64,000 nt of DNA from Hermetia illucens (GCF_905115235.1 NC_051850.1:26599010-26663009), one strand, 5' to 3'. Counted from the first letter of the stretch, positions 1 through 12,562 are shown. Notes: a model not told the origin generated them from the letters alone. Translations and numbers: made by a program.

Positions 1-460
1 CAATGGAGAACTGCGTTATGAAATTGCTTCACGCATTAGCACAACCTGGATGAAGTGGCGTTCCACAACTGGTGCTCTTTGTGATCGACGTATCAACGAA
101 CGTCTCAAATTTAAAATTTTCCTCAATGTCGTCCGTCCTGTCGCCCTCTATAATGGCCGACTATAAAGGACAATGCGTTAATGAAGACGGAGACGCTGCA
201 TTGGACTAGCAACAGGACATGCTTTGATCACATCCGAAATGAGGATATCCGCGATTGCACCGATCGTGGAAAAATTGCGGGAGAGGCGTCTTCGACGGTA
301 TGGTCATGTAATTCGCGCTAACGAGAAATCAGTTGTCAAGGCCGGCCGAAACAATTTTGGCTTGATACGCTGGATGAGGCTTTGAAAGCCTCGCGATTTC
401 ATCCAGATCAGGCTTCCGATAGAACAAAAGCCGACCCCGCTTTTGAACGGGACAAAGGCT
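1..460 (+). mobile_element. RTE-type LINE, 3' part of reverse transcriptase (family RTE-F1)
   Basis: The plus strand encodes the C-terminal part of an RTE-like reverse transcriptase, with pieces of the conserved block [26 protein letters not shown]. The same block recurs at 17330-17480 (plus) and 20520-20680 (minus), so this is one of at least six RTE-F1 fragments in the window. The frame is interrupted and the copy starts beyond the left edge. It lies inside what would be intron 3 of the IDE-like gene on the minus strand. The assignment to RTE rests on recalled family features, not a search. Confidence 0.75.
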
Positions 461-569
461 AGGGAAAAAGACAAAGTGGGAGTACAGGCTGTCGAAACTT
501 CCTTTTGAACTCTACTTCAAATATGGAAGTTTTGAGATTTTAAGTATTTATTCATTCCAAGAAAACAAA

Positions 570-770
570 TGCAGTAGAGTTCTGATAATTCGTATGAACT
601 AACGATTCAGGAGTGCAAAATGAAGAAATTAACTCTGGGGCCGGAAAATTTGTACGAATTAGCCGGAAATACGAATAATCGATGTACGATGTACACTGTA
701 TTATCACAGTGGAGTCCCGATAATTCGTATATCGATTATTATAATTTTGCCGGTCCCTCTTATTTTATTT
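570..770. repeat. Possible pogo/Tigger-like terminal repeat remnants
   Basis: Two stretches starting near 572 and 710 share the pattern CAGTRGAGTYCYGATAATTCGTAT in the same orientation. This resembles the ends of pogo/Tigger DNA transposons, which begin CAGT and carry a GATAAT-like motif. No transposase frame is visible. The piece lies in the presumed intron 3 of the IDE-like gene. It could also be an unrelated local duplication. Confidence 0.3.
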
Positions 771-939
771 TTTTATTTTACACTTTCCATAATTGGTAAT
801 CGTAATCGATACTTCGTACCAAATCCCCAATCCATTTACCATAGGAATTATTGGAATTCTACTATATATAATGTACTATACTATACAATACTATACTATA
901 ATGTAAAACAAAAGATAACATAATCAGATGATAAATTAC

Positions 940-2216
940 CACTTTTATCTCTCGTGCCACAGCAGCCTCTGGAAATAGTGGTGATATAAAATGTTGTGAA
1001 AAGCGATCTAAAGCCTCCTCGAACTTTTCCGGTACTATTTCAAAATAAAATCTGGTCATTGATGCATACGCATAAGCATTTGATCTTCCACCATTTTTTG
1101 TTAGGAAACTCTGATAAGAATTATCTTCAGGATATTTTGCGGATGCAACTGATATTGCGTGTTCCATCAAGTGCACCAATCCAGATACGTATTTAGGATC
1201 AGACATCTGCCTAAAAGAAATAACAAAAGCTTGATTTAGTCTAGGGCAATTGTAAGAGTTTCCAAAAAATTTGAAAAAAAGAAACGTAAAGTCTCTGAAG
1301 CTTTTGTAAAGAAAAGGAGATCTGTATCTAAATGTCCTATCAGAGGCATAGACATCCAGTCATCCTCATGGAAATCCTCGTTCAAAGTCCTGAAGATCGC
1401 AGTGTCTTCCCTATTAAGACATTAACTACACCAGGAAAATATATTAAACTCCAAGCAAACTTCCTTCGGTTCAAACTCTACCAGATCAAACCCCCCGTTG
1501 GCGACTTGGAAAATTTCCAAGTATCTCCCGATATATATTACAGATACCTCTTTCCATGGCCATTTTTTGAGCAAGCAAATACAATAAACTGAAATTAGTA
1601 CAGATTTTCATAACTACCTCAGTTGTTCTAGGAGCTTCATATAGACAAGACCACTCAGTAGTCATAAGGGATGAAGGCACGAATGTATGAGATATTGAAG
1701 CTTGCAGTTTGTTCAAATAATATTTACAGTCTTTGCTATTTATTCAGAATCTACTTCTGCAAGAAGATAATCTCACGTTGTTATCGTAGACTATTTCGAC
1801 GTTGATAAACATCACCGCCATTGAAATTTATATACAAGTAACCTGGAATCTGAGCGCCAACAGAAAAACGGATATCATCCTTTCTACGACACGCCTCAGG
1901 GAAGTTAATACTGATGTAGTCTCCGGAAAAAAAATCTTTTACTACCCATACAAAAATGAATAAATTGAAAATGCTAATGCTAGTCGTACCCAACTTGTAT
2001 GGACAAGGATGCCGCTGATAATTCACTCTCATTGTCGCTAATCAGTAACACCTTCAGCTCATTCTGCAGTACAAGTCCTCGATACTGGTTCTTGTCCGGG
2101 ACCGCTTTTATAATGTTATTCACACTAAAAGATATAGAAACAATAACTTATCTCAAAGCAGGTATGCAACAACATCTTTCTTACCGTTCAATGGGATTTT
2201 TCTTGAACCGTTTCAT
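940..2216 (-). CDS. Insulin-degrading-enzyme paralogue, first three coding exons (partial)
   Basis: Three minus-strand exons match the start of the IDE gene at 32803-41835. Exon 1 is 2216-2185 (starts MKRFKKNPIE), exon 2 is 2124-1990 (135 nt) and exon 3 is 1210-940 (271 nt). Exons 2 and 3 have the same lengths and phases as IDE exons 2 and 3, and all have GT-AG borders, so this is a genomic duplicate and not a retrocopy. All three are open. Exon 3 keeps the M16 zinc motif HxxEH as HLMEH, but the normally conserved MLFLGT after it is replaced by AISVASA. About 46 of 90 residues of exon 3 match the neighbouring IDE. The second zinc ligand would be in exon 4, off the left edge. It may be a diverged active protease, an inactive M16 homologue or a recently dying gene. 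Confidence 0.82.
1211..1989 (-). other. Intron 2 of the IDE-like gene, with unassigned open stretches
   Basis: This 779 bp lies between the 135-nt and 271-nt exons of the IDE-like gene. The minus strand has two open stretches, about 2032-1781 and 1716-1486, with coding-looking peptides such as GDYISINFPEACRRKDD and YLYINFNGGDVYQRR. A possible donor (GTAGTT near 1617) and acceptor (TTTCAG near 1595) separate parts of the second. I cannot assign these to a family. They may be a captured gene fragment or an old element. Confidence 0.3.
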
Positions 2217-2572
2217 TATGTGCGCCAAAATAAATCCATCTTACTGCACGATTTGAGACATAATTTAGGTAAATCCTGACAAATGTTCTAGTGACATAAT
2301 GATTTTTTGTGGTTTCTATGATTGGGAATTATTTGATAGATACACAAAGTGTAGTACAAATGAGAGCAAGGATGAAAAAATATTTAACGTCGCATAAGGG
2401 AAAGAACATATAAATTCGCAAAGTAACTGCTGCTAGCTGTGCGGAATTCTCAATTGCAACTTCCATTTCCTCTTACTGGATCAAGAATTCTACGTAAACC
2501 ATTTGATAGTAAGCATAAAATTAGCGATCCATTAATCTCGATACCATCGCATAGCACTCTTTCATATCTAAG

Positions 2573-4640
2573 GAATCTTGGTCCGATTATGCTTCGGATT
2601 AAGGTTGCATAATTGAGCTAGTCCTCAAACAACCTTCCCACGGTGGCAGCTGAAAACTATCTTCAGACGGGCCAAAAATGTGCAGAGCTCAACTGGGAGT
2701 AGGTTCATCTAACCAACGAGGATATGTTTACCTGCTTGTCATGTATTAGGGACAAGCGCAGCTTTTTTCTAGTATGCAGGGTCTAAATATCCTAAGCAAA
2801 AAAGAGAGGGACTGCTGCTATTGGCATAATCGGAGCTGCTGGAACCCCAAAATTCTCATGGACAACTTGGTGGAGGAGGAGGAACCCCAGACAAAGAACC
2901 AGCCTTCCGTATAAATAGAGAGTGCCTGGAAATACTGAAAAATTGGAACTACAGAGTGTGGTTCGGAATTCACTTCTTCAAAACTTGGTTCCAGTCGGCG
3001 CCGCCAACGAGCTATTGGAGGAAGTGAAAATCGACTGTCTACCCATATAAGCAGACCGTGCTGAGGGTAGCTCAGGTGAATTTGCAGCAATCGAAATGTC
3101 CCTCCGTTAATTTGCTGATCTTCCTGTGGGAGGGGGGACAATTCACATCACAAGCTCTGAAAAGCAGAAGGCTAGATTATCAAAGGACTTCAGAACAAAT
3201 AATATAATCTATTCTACAGCACAAGAGACATTGTTCGGGACAGGCATAGCACATGTATATTTACCAGGGAGAACCTATCTTTCTGTGTCCGCACCTGAGT
3301 TCCAACGATCTAATGCTAATCAATCTGAAGCAAACGGAACAAAAAATGTATATATCTCCAAGGTTACCCGGCTAACCACCGGTCAGCACCACCGGAAGGA
3401 TTACAGCATTTGACGTTGGCACTATGTGGTTTATATAATATTACACTACTAATTGACAATAGGACTCCCAGGGCAGAAACTGAAGAAACAAGGAGAACCT
3501 TTTCGGAGAACAGTTGGATACTTCTCAATTTGAATCTCATTGTATAGGTTTCCTACCTTTCAGAGATCTGAGGAGGATCGATTGTAGAAACTTTTGATCA
3601 GGTTATCAGAGCCGATCCTAACATCCGCAAGACAGACGAACCAGAGTGAAAGGTCGGGACCATAGAGAAGATACAGTAAAAAGATATTGCCGTCGAGGCG
3701 AAACGAAGACCTGTCCAATCTGAGAAAGTTAACCAAGGAGACATCAATATCTGTTAAAAGCACAAATATTAGCAGCCATACAAGGACTACTTATACTTGG
3801 TATAAGTCAACAATCAGGACTGCCAGAAAGCAGTCCTGGCATCCGCGATTCGACCGGACTCAATAGGATTGTGGGCAAGAATAATAGGAAACTGAGCTTC
3901 TAGTCCAGGCGCACTTCCCCGCCAATGTGAAGGACTGTGATTCCCAACTTCGCTTGGATGTGATGCAGTCCCAATCGTTTGAGAATATCGTATTGGTTAA
4001 CACCGACGATAGAATCAGTTGGCCTATAAACAGCTTACCCGCATATAATTCTCCTAGCCCCGACATTATGCCGGTCATGCTACAGAAGCAATAAGAAAGG
4101 ATGAAGAGGATAATCCAATCTCATCTGAAAGGTTGTTGCTTGACTGAAGCTGTGAGTAGAGGGGCGTAACAGTATGATGTCATCTCCCTGAATCTCTGGT
4201 TGATAATGAAAGATGAAATCCTACGGATACTGGACGAAGGCGGGATGGAGGTGGTAGTATATGCCGATGACTTGGCGATATTATAGATGGTACTTTTGGA
4301 AACGGTACCCTGTGGGTTGCCAGATGCGGACTTGGCATAGATGTCCAACCCAGCTGATATTATTCACCGTTAAGAGAAGGATATCCGAATTCTATCCTCT
4401 ATCGCTAAATGAACAAAGATTTCCATTTTCGTAATGTAATGTAGATCATGAATTATAAGTTAAACTGTTAGCTGACGGTTATGGGGATCTGTATAGCCTC
4501 CGACACCTGCAAAAACCGTTCATGGGGAAATTGGGTCGTCGGCCGATTATGGTTCTCTGGATGCACGCAGCTCTAGTCCGTACTATCGCCATTATTCCAT
4601 CCAATGGCAATCACTCCCAAAGTGGTTATCGAGTGAATCG
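2573..4640 (+). mobile_element. LOA-clade LINE (LOA-A), old internally deleted copy
   Basis: The 5' end matches the starts of the copies at 25812 and 61246 (pattern TTGGTCCGATTATGCTTCGG, then GTTGCATAATT). Most of ORF1 is missing: near 2910 the sequence jumps to the region equivalent to 27240. Decayed endonuclease, linker and reverse-transcriptase segments follow in the order seen in the 25.8-30.3 kb copy. The part near 4250-4275 reads as the VYADDLAIL catalytic region. Many stops and frameshifts make it older than the 25.8 kb copy. Confidence 0.75.
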
Positions 4641-6125
4641 CCACAGAAACACAAGTCATAGAATAGTGAAGATGGATATGGATGGAAAGTCAAGAAAGAA
4701 GTCAAAGCCATAGGCATAGAGAAATAATCTCGGCCCTGAAAATGATATGGGCCCTTCCATTATACATTTAGCTTTAGTCATTTCATTGTAGGCCTCTATT
4801 TCAAGCCCAGGTGTGTCTTCCTTCTTCTTTACTTCTCTCTTCAAGCTTAAGCAACCTGCACTACAGACCTTTTGCATTCGGTATCGTTCTCAGCTGGACC
4901 ATACTGTCGCCGGATATTATTTAACCAATATACTGCTCAAGCATATCCAACTGAAAGTTGCATTTATCACTACTCCCGTATATTGGGCAGCCTAAAAGTG
5001 ACGATGTGATTCCCATTGCTAATGAAAGCATAATTTCTCTTACAACACATTATGATAGCGAGTATTGTTTTCGTTTTCTGCTCCAGGAGTTTGTCGTCAC
5101 ATGAGTACCAGTCGTCATCCTTGAGATGTTCTACAACTATAATCAATGCTTTCTTTTGCGTACCGTGGCTTGCTGAAAAGCAATACCGTGGCTTGCTGAA
5201 AGTTAAGTCCATCATTGTGTACGATAGAAGTTTAAATAAGTGGCTTCTATTTCTTTACGAATAATTTTTATTCTATTGTAACTACTTATTTCGGGAGCTG
5301 CTTACTCGCTTCTTCATGCTATTATAATTATTAAGTATAATTTTAAATATACGGCCTTCATGCCAAACTGTCTTTCAAGGCCTCTTATGGCAGTCACGAT
5401 CCCTCCTTTATTGATACAGTATCCCCTGAATGATGATAAATTGCGTGCACGGCATTTCTTGTATAGTACGACGTACCATAAATTTATACATGTTTCTAAG
5501 TGGACTTCTTTCACGAGTCTCCCTTGTTTCCCTACGCAACAACTAGAAGCTCTTTTAGTCTGCTTTATAGGCTTGCTCTTTTCTTTTTACCTACCGCCGT
5601 CCGGACAATTGTTTGGTTTAATGATGCAAGTGAAGGTTAGGCAGTCCACTAATCCATTAGCTGTTAGATTTTCTGCTAGGGAATTCGCATTCTCTATCAT
5701 TGAATCGCATTTTATTTCCCTCTATCCCCTCTGGGCGCCCGATTTCACCTCACCACGATTCTATTGAGCAACTTGATATTCCCCCCATTTTGGGTCATGC
5801 GGACTTCCTAAAAACTCTCTCCCTAGCTGAAATCAAATTACCTAGTAGAAGCTTTGTAGATAATCCTCATTAAAGGACTAAGACTTATTATGGCCCTGCG
5901 CAGCGCTAAACCAAATTCGCCTTTACTCATTATACATATCATTCTCCTCGAATAGGCCGATGTCCAACTGCGCAAACTGTTTTCAAATGAGGCAAAGAAT
6001 AAAGCCAAATGATAAGGCGCAACTGATTATTATCGCGACGTATTCTAGGCATACAACAATAAAAATAACACAAGAATTGCGCAAAAGACACTTCACAAGC
6101 ACTAAGAGTGCATCGTTATAACATG
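4640..6125. other. About 1.5 kb unassigned, between two LOA-A fragments
   Basis: No recognisable gene or element. The plus-strand open stretch 5360-5767 (135 codons) has no family signature and low-complexity hydrophobic composition. A short direct duplication of TACCGTGGCTTGCTGAAA occurs at about 5161 and 5186. It separates two fragments of the same LINE family and may be a decayed insertion. Confidence 0.4.
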
Positions 6126-6875
6126 GTTCGCGGTAAAGCAAGGTTATCCGAATTCTCCAATGTAAATCTTGGATTCTAAGTTAAACTGCGAATTGGCGGT
6201 GAGGACAATCTGTATAGTCTCCGACAGCTACAAAAATCCCCTTCGCTGGGAAATGGAGTCGTCGGCCGATGATGGTTCTCTGGATGTACACAGCTGCAGT
6301 CCGTACTATCGCAACGTACCGTCCTATTGTGTGGTGACAGGCACTGAGGAGAAGCTACAATTGAACCAAATTTAATACAATAAAATCCAAAGAGCCACAT
6401 GTACAGGTACTGTTGCGGTCTAAAGCCCTATGAGGTAAATACTCATAACGTACTCCTACAACTACTCTTCCTGGACCTTCGCCCTAAATACGCTATATCA
6501 TAGGCTGAACCACTACAGACTACGCCACACATAAGAAGAATTTTACTGTGGGCTATCTAACCGATGCGTTGGGAGATTAGCATTCTTTACCTGGTGGTCT
6601 GAGGACTCCGAGCGAGAGATACACAGCACAATGTAGCCGAATCGTTCGGTCTTCTAGGATTCACCAGTGTATTTTATGCGGAAATATTAGCGATACTGAA
6701 GGCATGTTAATGGCTGGGATATGGTCCGAAGCCCAAGCTTAACATAGACATTCGGACAAATAGTCAAGTCATCTTCAAGCCAGGCCGCGATGTAGAAATG
6801 CATTTAATAAAACATCTGAAAGTCAGGCATATCTGACTCAGAAATCTCAAGCGAAACTTCCACAAAAATGGCAAC
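6125..6875 (+). mobile_element. LOA-A LINE fragment: end of reverse transcriptase to RNase H
   Basis: The first 200 bp closely match 4380-4590 and 29085-29330, including the segment ending the reverse transcriptase. The part around 6660-6780 matches the RNase H region of the 25.8 kb copy (29795-29890), which includes the DSQAAIKG-type motif. Frames are broken. The overlap in content with 4380-4590 shows this is not simply the continuation of the previous fragment. Confidence 0.7.
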
Positions 6876-8915
6876 AGAACTAACACTGAATATAAAGTGT
6901 TAATTTCTCGGATTAACTGCCTTAGTAGACTAATCCGTCAAATGGTGGAACAATTCCGTAGCAAGGAACTCACCCGCAAGCTAGTAGATGTGAAACCCGG
7001 ATCTAATACGTTTGAACACATAAATAGTCTGACAGGCCGCAACAGATCCAAAAACTTCGTCCTTACCAAGAACAATGAAAACATCGGCAGCGACGCTAGG
7101 GAAGCTCAAGTACTCGCGGAGTCTTTCTCAAATCAACTGAACTCTCCTCAGCCTAGAAACAACCAGGCCGTCAGTTCGATTGTAGACACGACAATCAAAG
7201 ACTTTCTTCATGAGCATTCACTCAAATTAACTACCTTTTCCACCTCTAACCCATCCTGCAAACCAAATGACTCAAAAACATTTTTGAGCTTATCATAGCT
7301 GGCAGCCATCACTAAAAGCCTTAACGGCAAAAAACCAACCGGACCAGATTACATAGCAAATGTTGCCATCAAAAACCTCCCCAGAGCATCAATGAAGTTC
7401 CTTCTTGCAGGCTTCAACAACTGCATCAATAATGGTTACTTTCCCACTACTTGGAAAGTAGCGAAGATAATCGCCATTAAGAAAAAAAGCGGTGGGATTA
7501 GTCCAACATTGCGATCGGAAAATCATTATTCCGAGCCATCAATTTGGGTTCCGGGCAAAGCACGGGACTCAATACGCACTAAGTTACCTTTACGACTCAG
7601 TGAGTAGCAGATTTAACGTCAAATACAAATCCATAGTAGTGTGTGCGTTAGACCTTGAAAAGGCATTTGATTGGCTAACGGACTCATTTTCAAACTAATC
7701 AGCCTTGATTTCCGTGTCCTGGTGATCAGACTTATAATAAGTTTCTTCGAAGATAGCCATTTTTACGTCAGCGTGAGAAATGATTATTCCGGTCTTCTAC
7801 CGGTCACTTCCGGAGTACCGCAGGGATCCATTTCAGGACCTACACTCTATAATATTTTCACGGCCGACGCTCCAATCCCAGAGAGCGGCACAAAACTATT
7901 AGAGTTCGCTGACGACACGCTCATCTTCTCGTCGAGCCTCCGACCCGGGAAGGCAGTTAATACTATTGAGAAATACTTGTCAGATCTCCGCATGTACTAC
8001 AAGACCTGGGGGATAAAAATCAACGAGGCCAAAACACAGGTTATTACTCTTCGGAGAAGATCCAGATACTTGGGATCTAGATCTATCCACAGCAAATTTT
8101 AACACTTAAAACTACGCATCGGGAATACCGTAGTGAACATTTCACAAAAAATGAAATACTTAGGAATGCTATTTCATGAACACCTACGATTCGACCCCCA
8201 CCTTAATCTTGCTCACAGCAAAGCACACGGTGCACTAAGTAATATCTACTCTATTCTTCGTAAAAGAGTATCATCCTACATGCATCACTTGCTCGACCAA
8301 AACTATGAAAAAGTGTGAGTCCTTTGAGCGCAGAATTTTTGAGACACTGCGTCGGCTTGGCGTCCAATTGGAAAACCAAGAAGTGCGGCCGCAACGCCGA
8401 AGTGTACAGACGAGCAAAAGTTAAACCTCTTCGAGAGTACTCTCTCAACCTGTTAAAAAGATTCTTCGGAAGAAGGGAGAAACATCCCAATCCGCTCATG
8501 AGGCAACTTTATTTGGAGGGTAACTCCACCCCATTGGCTACATTCTTAAGGCCTTGCCAAATTGTGAGCACTGCATTGAAACCCCCATTGTCTCTCTCTT
8601 CAACATTCCTTGCCTGGTAGGGGTGCACAGAGGTTAAGCGCGAAATTGTGAGCGCTGTATAAACATTAGTTATAAGAATTAGATTTAAGTATTATTTATT
8701 AGATTAGATTAAGTTAGAATAAGTAAGTAGGTAAGCCTTCTCGCGCTCTAGGTGCAGGCGCAGTTTTTTTTTCGGGCAGGCCAAACATTGTACGTGTTTT
8801 AATATATAATTATGATAGATAAGCTACATTTAAGCTAGAAAGAAGAAACAAACGCTATGTATTAAATACAAGTCACTGTTTTTTTTTCAATAAATGATTT
8901 TAAAATCAAAACCAA
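6875..8915 (+). mobile_element. Jockey-like LINE, reverse transcriptase and 3' end
   Basis: The plus strand encodes the endonuclease-RT linker (6897-7298), then RT blocks in adjacent frames: NGKKPTGPD near 7330, QFGFRAKHGTQYAL near 7540, ALDLEKAFD near 7650, [15 protein letters not shown] near 7815 and the catalytic FADDT near 7910. The C-terminal tail HPNPLMRQLY lies near 8485. Part of the fingers and of the thumb region is missing. The 3' end carries TTTTTTTTCAATAAATGA near 8878. It is 5' truncated, broken and inactive. Confidence 0.8.
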
Positions 8916-8929
8916 ACCTCAGTAATTGA

Positions 8930-9115
8930 TAGCTGCCGGATACTTAAGTTAGTGGAAATTTTCGGATAATGTTCTGAAGTAAGTACCAACAACTTCCAAT
9001 TTCCCTCACAATTTGGCATTCAGCAGACAGGATTTGCAAATATTTCCACAGAATTTCCAGCAACATACCTTTCGCTTCGATCATGTTTTCACTATAACCA
9101 AGTGTTAGTTTTTTG
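8930..9115. repeat. Unclassified repeat, copy 1
   Basis: This segment shares long blocks with 10710-10930, for example CTCACAATTTGGCATTCAG, GACAGGATTTGCAAATATTT and CAAGTGTTA, in the same order and orientation. The two copies flank the RTE-F2 LINE and a LOA-A tail. No coding potential is seen. Confidence 0.65.
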
Positions 9116-9117
9116 AA

Positions 9118-10500
9118 CGCCGATGATGATCATCATCAACGGCGCAACAACCGGTATCCGGTCTAGGCCTGCCTTAATAAGGAACTCCAGACATTCCGGT
9201 TTTGCGCCGATGTCCACCAGGTCCACCAATTCCACCAATTCCACCCTAAAAGCTGTCTGGCGACATACGCCATCGCTCCATCTCAGGCAGGGTCTGCTTC
9301 GTCTTCTTTTTCTACTATAGATATTGCCCTGATAGACTTTCCGGGTTGGATCATCCCCTTCCATACGGATTAAGTGACCCGCCCCATGAGCATAGGTCAG
9401 TAGTTTGGTGGATTTAAAGAGGATCGTACCTTTTGCATTTACCTCAGCATCCCAGATTACTTTCCCGAGGGCCAGGTTAAAGAGGACGCATGATAGCGCA
9501 TCCTCTTGTCGTAGACCGTTGTTAACGTCGAATGGGCTTGAAAGTGATCCACCTGCTTTTATCTGGCATCGCACATTTGTCTGAGTCAGCCTAGTTAGTC
9601 TTATCAATTTCGTCGGAATACCGAATTCTCTCATGGCCATTTTACCCTGACTATACTATCATAGGTGGCTTTAAACTCGATGAATAGATAGTGCAACTGA
9701 TGTCCATATTCCAACAGTTCTTCCATCGCTTGCCGCTCAGAGAAAATTTGATCTGTTGCTGATTTGCCTGAAGTGAAGCCTCTTTGGTATGGGCCAATGA
9801 TGTTCTGGGCGTATGGGGCTGTCCGGCCTAGCAAGATAGCTTATAGATGGTACTCAGCAACGTGATATCTCTATAAATGCTGCACTGTGTGATATCTCCC
9901 TTTTTATGTATAGACAGATAATGCCTCGTTGCCAATTGTCAGGCATTGATTCGCTGTCCCATACCTTGAGCATCAGTTGATGAACCACTTGGTGTAATTG
10001 GTCGTCTCCATATTTAACCAATTCGGCTGTAATTCTCCTGGCGACTTATGATTTTTTAGCCGATGAATTGCACGGACTGTTTGTCCTAAACTTGGTGGTG
10101 GCAGTATTTGTCCGTCATCTTCAGTTGGCGGGACCTCCAACTCGCTGATGTTCTGGTTGTCCAGTAGCTCCTCAAAGTACTCAACCCATCGCTCCAACGT
10201 GCCCATTCTGTTGTAAATCAGATTCCCCTCGTTGTCTCGGCGGGATGAGCATCGTGGTGTATAAGGCTTCATCTTGCTGACTTGTTGGTAAAACTTCCGC
10301 CTTCTATGCCTGGTGCGGTTGTTCCCTGTGCTTTTCTAGTTCACAGACTTGTTGGTTCTCCCAGGCTTCCTTTTTCCGTCTGTGAAGTCGCTTCTCCGCT
10401 CGACGGAGTTCGTGATAAATCTTTGCGCATGCCCGCGTTCTTTGAGAATGCAACATTACTCGGTATGCGGCATTCTTCCCTCAAGAACTGGACTAGTTAA
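9118..10500 (-). mobile_element. RTE-type LINE (family RTE-F2), 5' truncated
   Basis: The minus strand encodes, 5' to 3', a linker with MKPYTPRCSSRRDNEGN, then RT fragments IIGPYQRGFTSGKSATDQIF and FGIPTKLIRLTRLTQ, then SCVLFNLALGKVI. It ends with the family's 3' sequence CCGGTTGTTGCGCCGTTGATG followed by a GAT-rich tail at 9118-9135. Related copies are at 51385-51780, 54985-57175 and 58050-58275. The frame is broken in several places and the 5' half is absent. RTE is inferred from the resemblance of this family's endonuclease to the RTE domain known in bovine BCNT proteins. Confidence 0.78.
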
Positions 10501-10504
10501 ATTC

Positions 10505-10640
10505 TGCACCCGTCGCCCTTCCCTAATCACCTCAGCCTTAGAGTTTGTGGCATCAAAACGGCGTACCATAGAGCTAATTTTGTTCTTCAAAGGTGCCACT
10601 TATACCTACCTGCACCTACCTAGAACGTACGACTATTTGG
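10505..10640 (+). mobile_element. LOA-A LINE 3'-terminal fragment
   Basis: GAGTTTGTGGCATCAAAACG and the following CATAGAGCTAATT match the 3' end of the large LOA-A copy at 30288-30345. No coding sequence is included. Confidence 0.55.
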
Positions 10641-10709
10641 TGATATGCTTTACCTGGGACTTTGGAAATCTCCTTGCTTTAATGAAATAATCTGTGGTTC
10701 AACTAAGTA

Positions 10710-10930
10710 GCTCATAGCTGCCGGGTCCTATAGCGATTTAGGATGTAGGCAAACCGTTTTGACAATGCTCTTGATTAAGTACCGAAAACTTTCCACTCCC
10801 CTCACAATTTGGCATTCAGTAGACAGGATTTGCAAATATTTCCACTTCTTCTTACACCTTTTCAGCAAGATCCCTTTCAATCTGAATATGTTTCCAACAT
10901 GTCCAAGTGTTATTTAGCTTTTCGAATGTT
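10710..10930. repeat. Unclassified repeat, copy 2
   Basis: Second copy of the repeat at 8930-9115 in the same orientation. It shares the CTCACAATTTGGCATTCAG and GGATTTGCAAATATTTCCAC blocks. Function and class are unknown. Confidence 0.6.
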
Positions 10931-12562
10931 CACGAAGCTGTTGGTTTTAAACTCTACACATTATTCTATAACACTTCGTATCATAAAAACGCTGTTTTCT
11001 GCTTATGAAATACTTTTATTAAGCTTTTATTATAGTTTGCGAATCCTGTTACATAGGCGTAATATTCGAATTGCTATTTAAACAAAGGAGCAGATGGAAT
11101 CGTAACAAAAACAAATTGCAATTATATCACAGTGTATTAAATCTATCTCTCGATCTTCACAATGAGTAATTTCACTGGTATTCATCATATCTTTTTGGAA
11201 AATTAAAATTTAGCGTGACCGGTGTAAATCTCAATACCGCCGCTGCTGCACAGCACTCTTCTCTAGCTAAGCTTTGTATTTTAAAATACTTAAAGTAGAT
11301 AGCGTCTACACGTTTCTTATTATTGCTTCAAGCTAGTGTAAAGGATAATTGGAATTGAATATCACTATGACACGGACACCATGTCCGAAACTTACACCAT
11401 CGAATATTGACTGATGTTCACCTGTTTGTGGGTTTCCCTTAATGGTAATGCTTCTTGTCATTAAGAATTAAAAGAGGCAGTTTCTTTATACGATTAATGT
11501 ACACGACGAACGTTTTATGGTAATTGTACACACTGTAGACAGATTGTCTGGGACGTTGTCAGTTGCAATCCCTTTTATTGAGTAAATATTTTCATTATAC
11601 TTTTATCATTTATTAATTGATTGGATTGTTGTCTTTTTAGAAGTACAAAAATCGATCTATATCGTTTTACAGTAACTGTTACACATATAAGATGATGATT
11701 ACACTAAGGCATATAATATACGCTTCGTCTTCTATATCAAACCGATTACACTGGATTTATCATGCCGCTATCTGGGATGTTGATGAATATGATCAACTTT
11801 ACAGGAAGAGAAAGTGAAAAGCAACAAATAGTTGATTGCATCTTTAGTACGGGTTTTCATCTTCAAAAACCAATCTTCGAAACTATTACGGAAGTTGGAA
11901 TGTTCAGTACAGAGGTGGAAGCTTCTTAGTTAATTTCTACTTTTCTTTCTTATAGATTGGAGAAAAAGAGAATTGAGCAAATTTAAACATATTCATCAAC
12001 ATCATGCCCCTTTCCAAACAATAGACATTCCATTGAATTGTGAATACTTTATACGAGAAACGAATCATGGTTTTCCCAATATTAACTAAAAGTTCTGCAT
12101 TGTGCAATACCCTTACAATACCGTACAACTTATTGCAAACGAATATAAAAGTATAAATCTAATTATCGTTACACAGAACATAAAACAACAAAAGATATTT
12201 GTAACGAAAAAGATTCCTTATCTCACAATCTACATCGAGTTAACTCTACAGTCACTTTGAGGAAATTATTGAATCGACATTTATCAAGTTTCGAGTCTTG
12301 TTCGGTCAGAATTCTTCGCGTTCTGCGACAACACACCAACTACATGTTTAAAATCAATAACATTTGTAGATTTCAATGTGATGTTATGTGTAGATTTGAA
12401 ACAAAATTAATATACTCAAAATTGTACAAATGAAGCATATAAGCACGGGCAAAATCACCACAAATCGGAATGATCTGCAAAATTGAAGGAAAGATTCAGA
12501 TTAATTCACGCTAAAGATCAATACCTGACATAATCCCACCTTCTATGCCCGATAACCGGATG
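10930..12562 (-). other. AT-rich stretch, probably including the RhoBTB 3' UTR
   Basis: No protein, RNA gene or recognised element is visible. If the terminal RhoBTB exon at 12708-12563 is correct, the 3' UTR runs leftwards from 12562. Minus-strand AATAAA signals (TTTATT on plus) at 11609-11614 and 11574-11579 would give a UTR of about 1 kb. This is inference from position and signals only. Confidence 0.4.

Noticed and set aside
5360-5767. 135-codon plus-strand frame as a gene
   Set aside because: No family features, hydrophobic low-complexity product, no splice or start context; probably chance.
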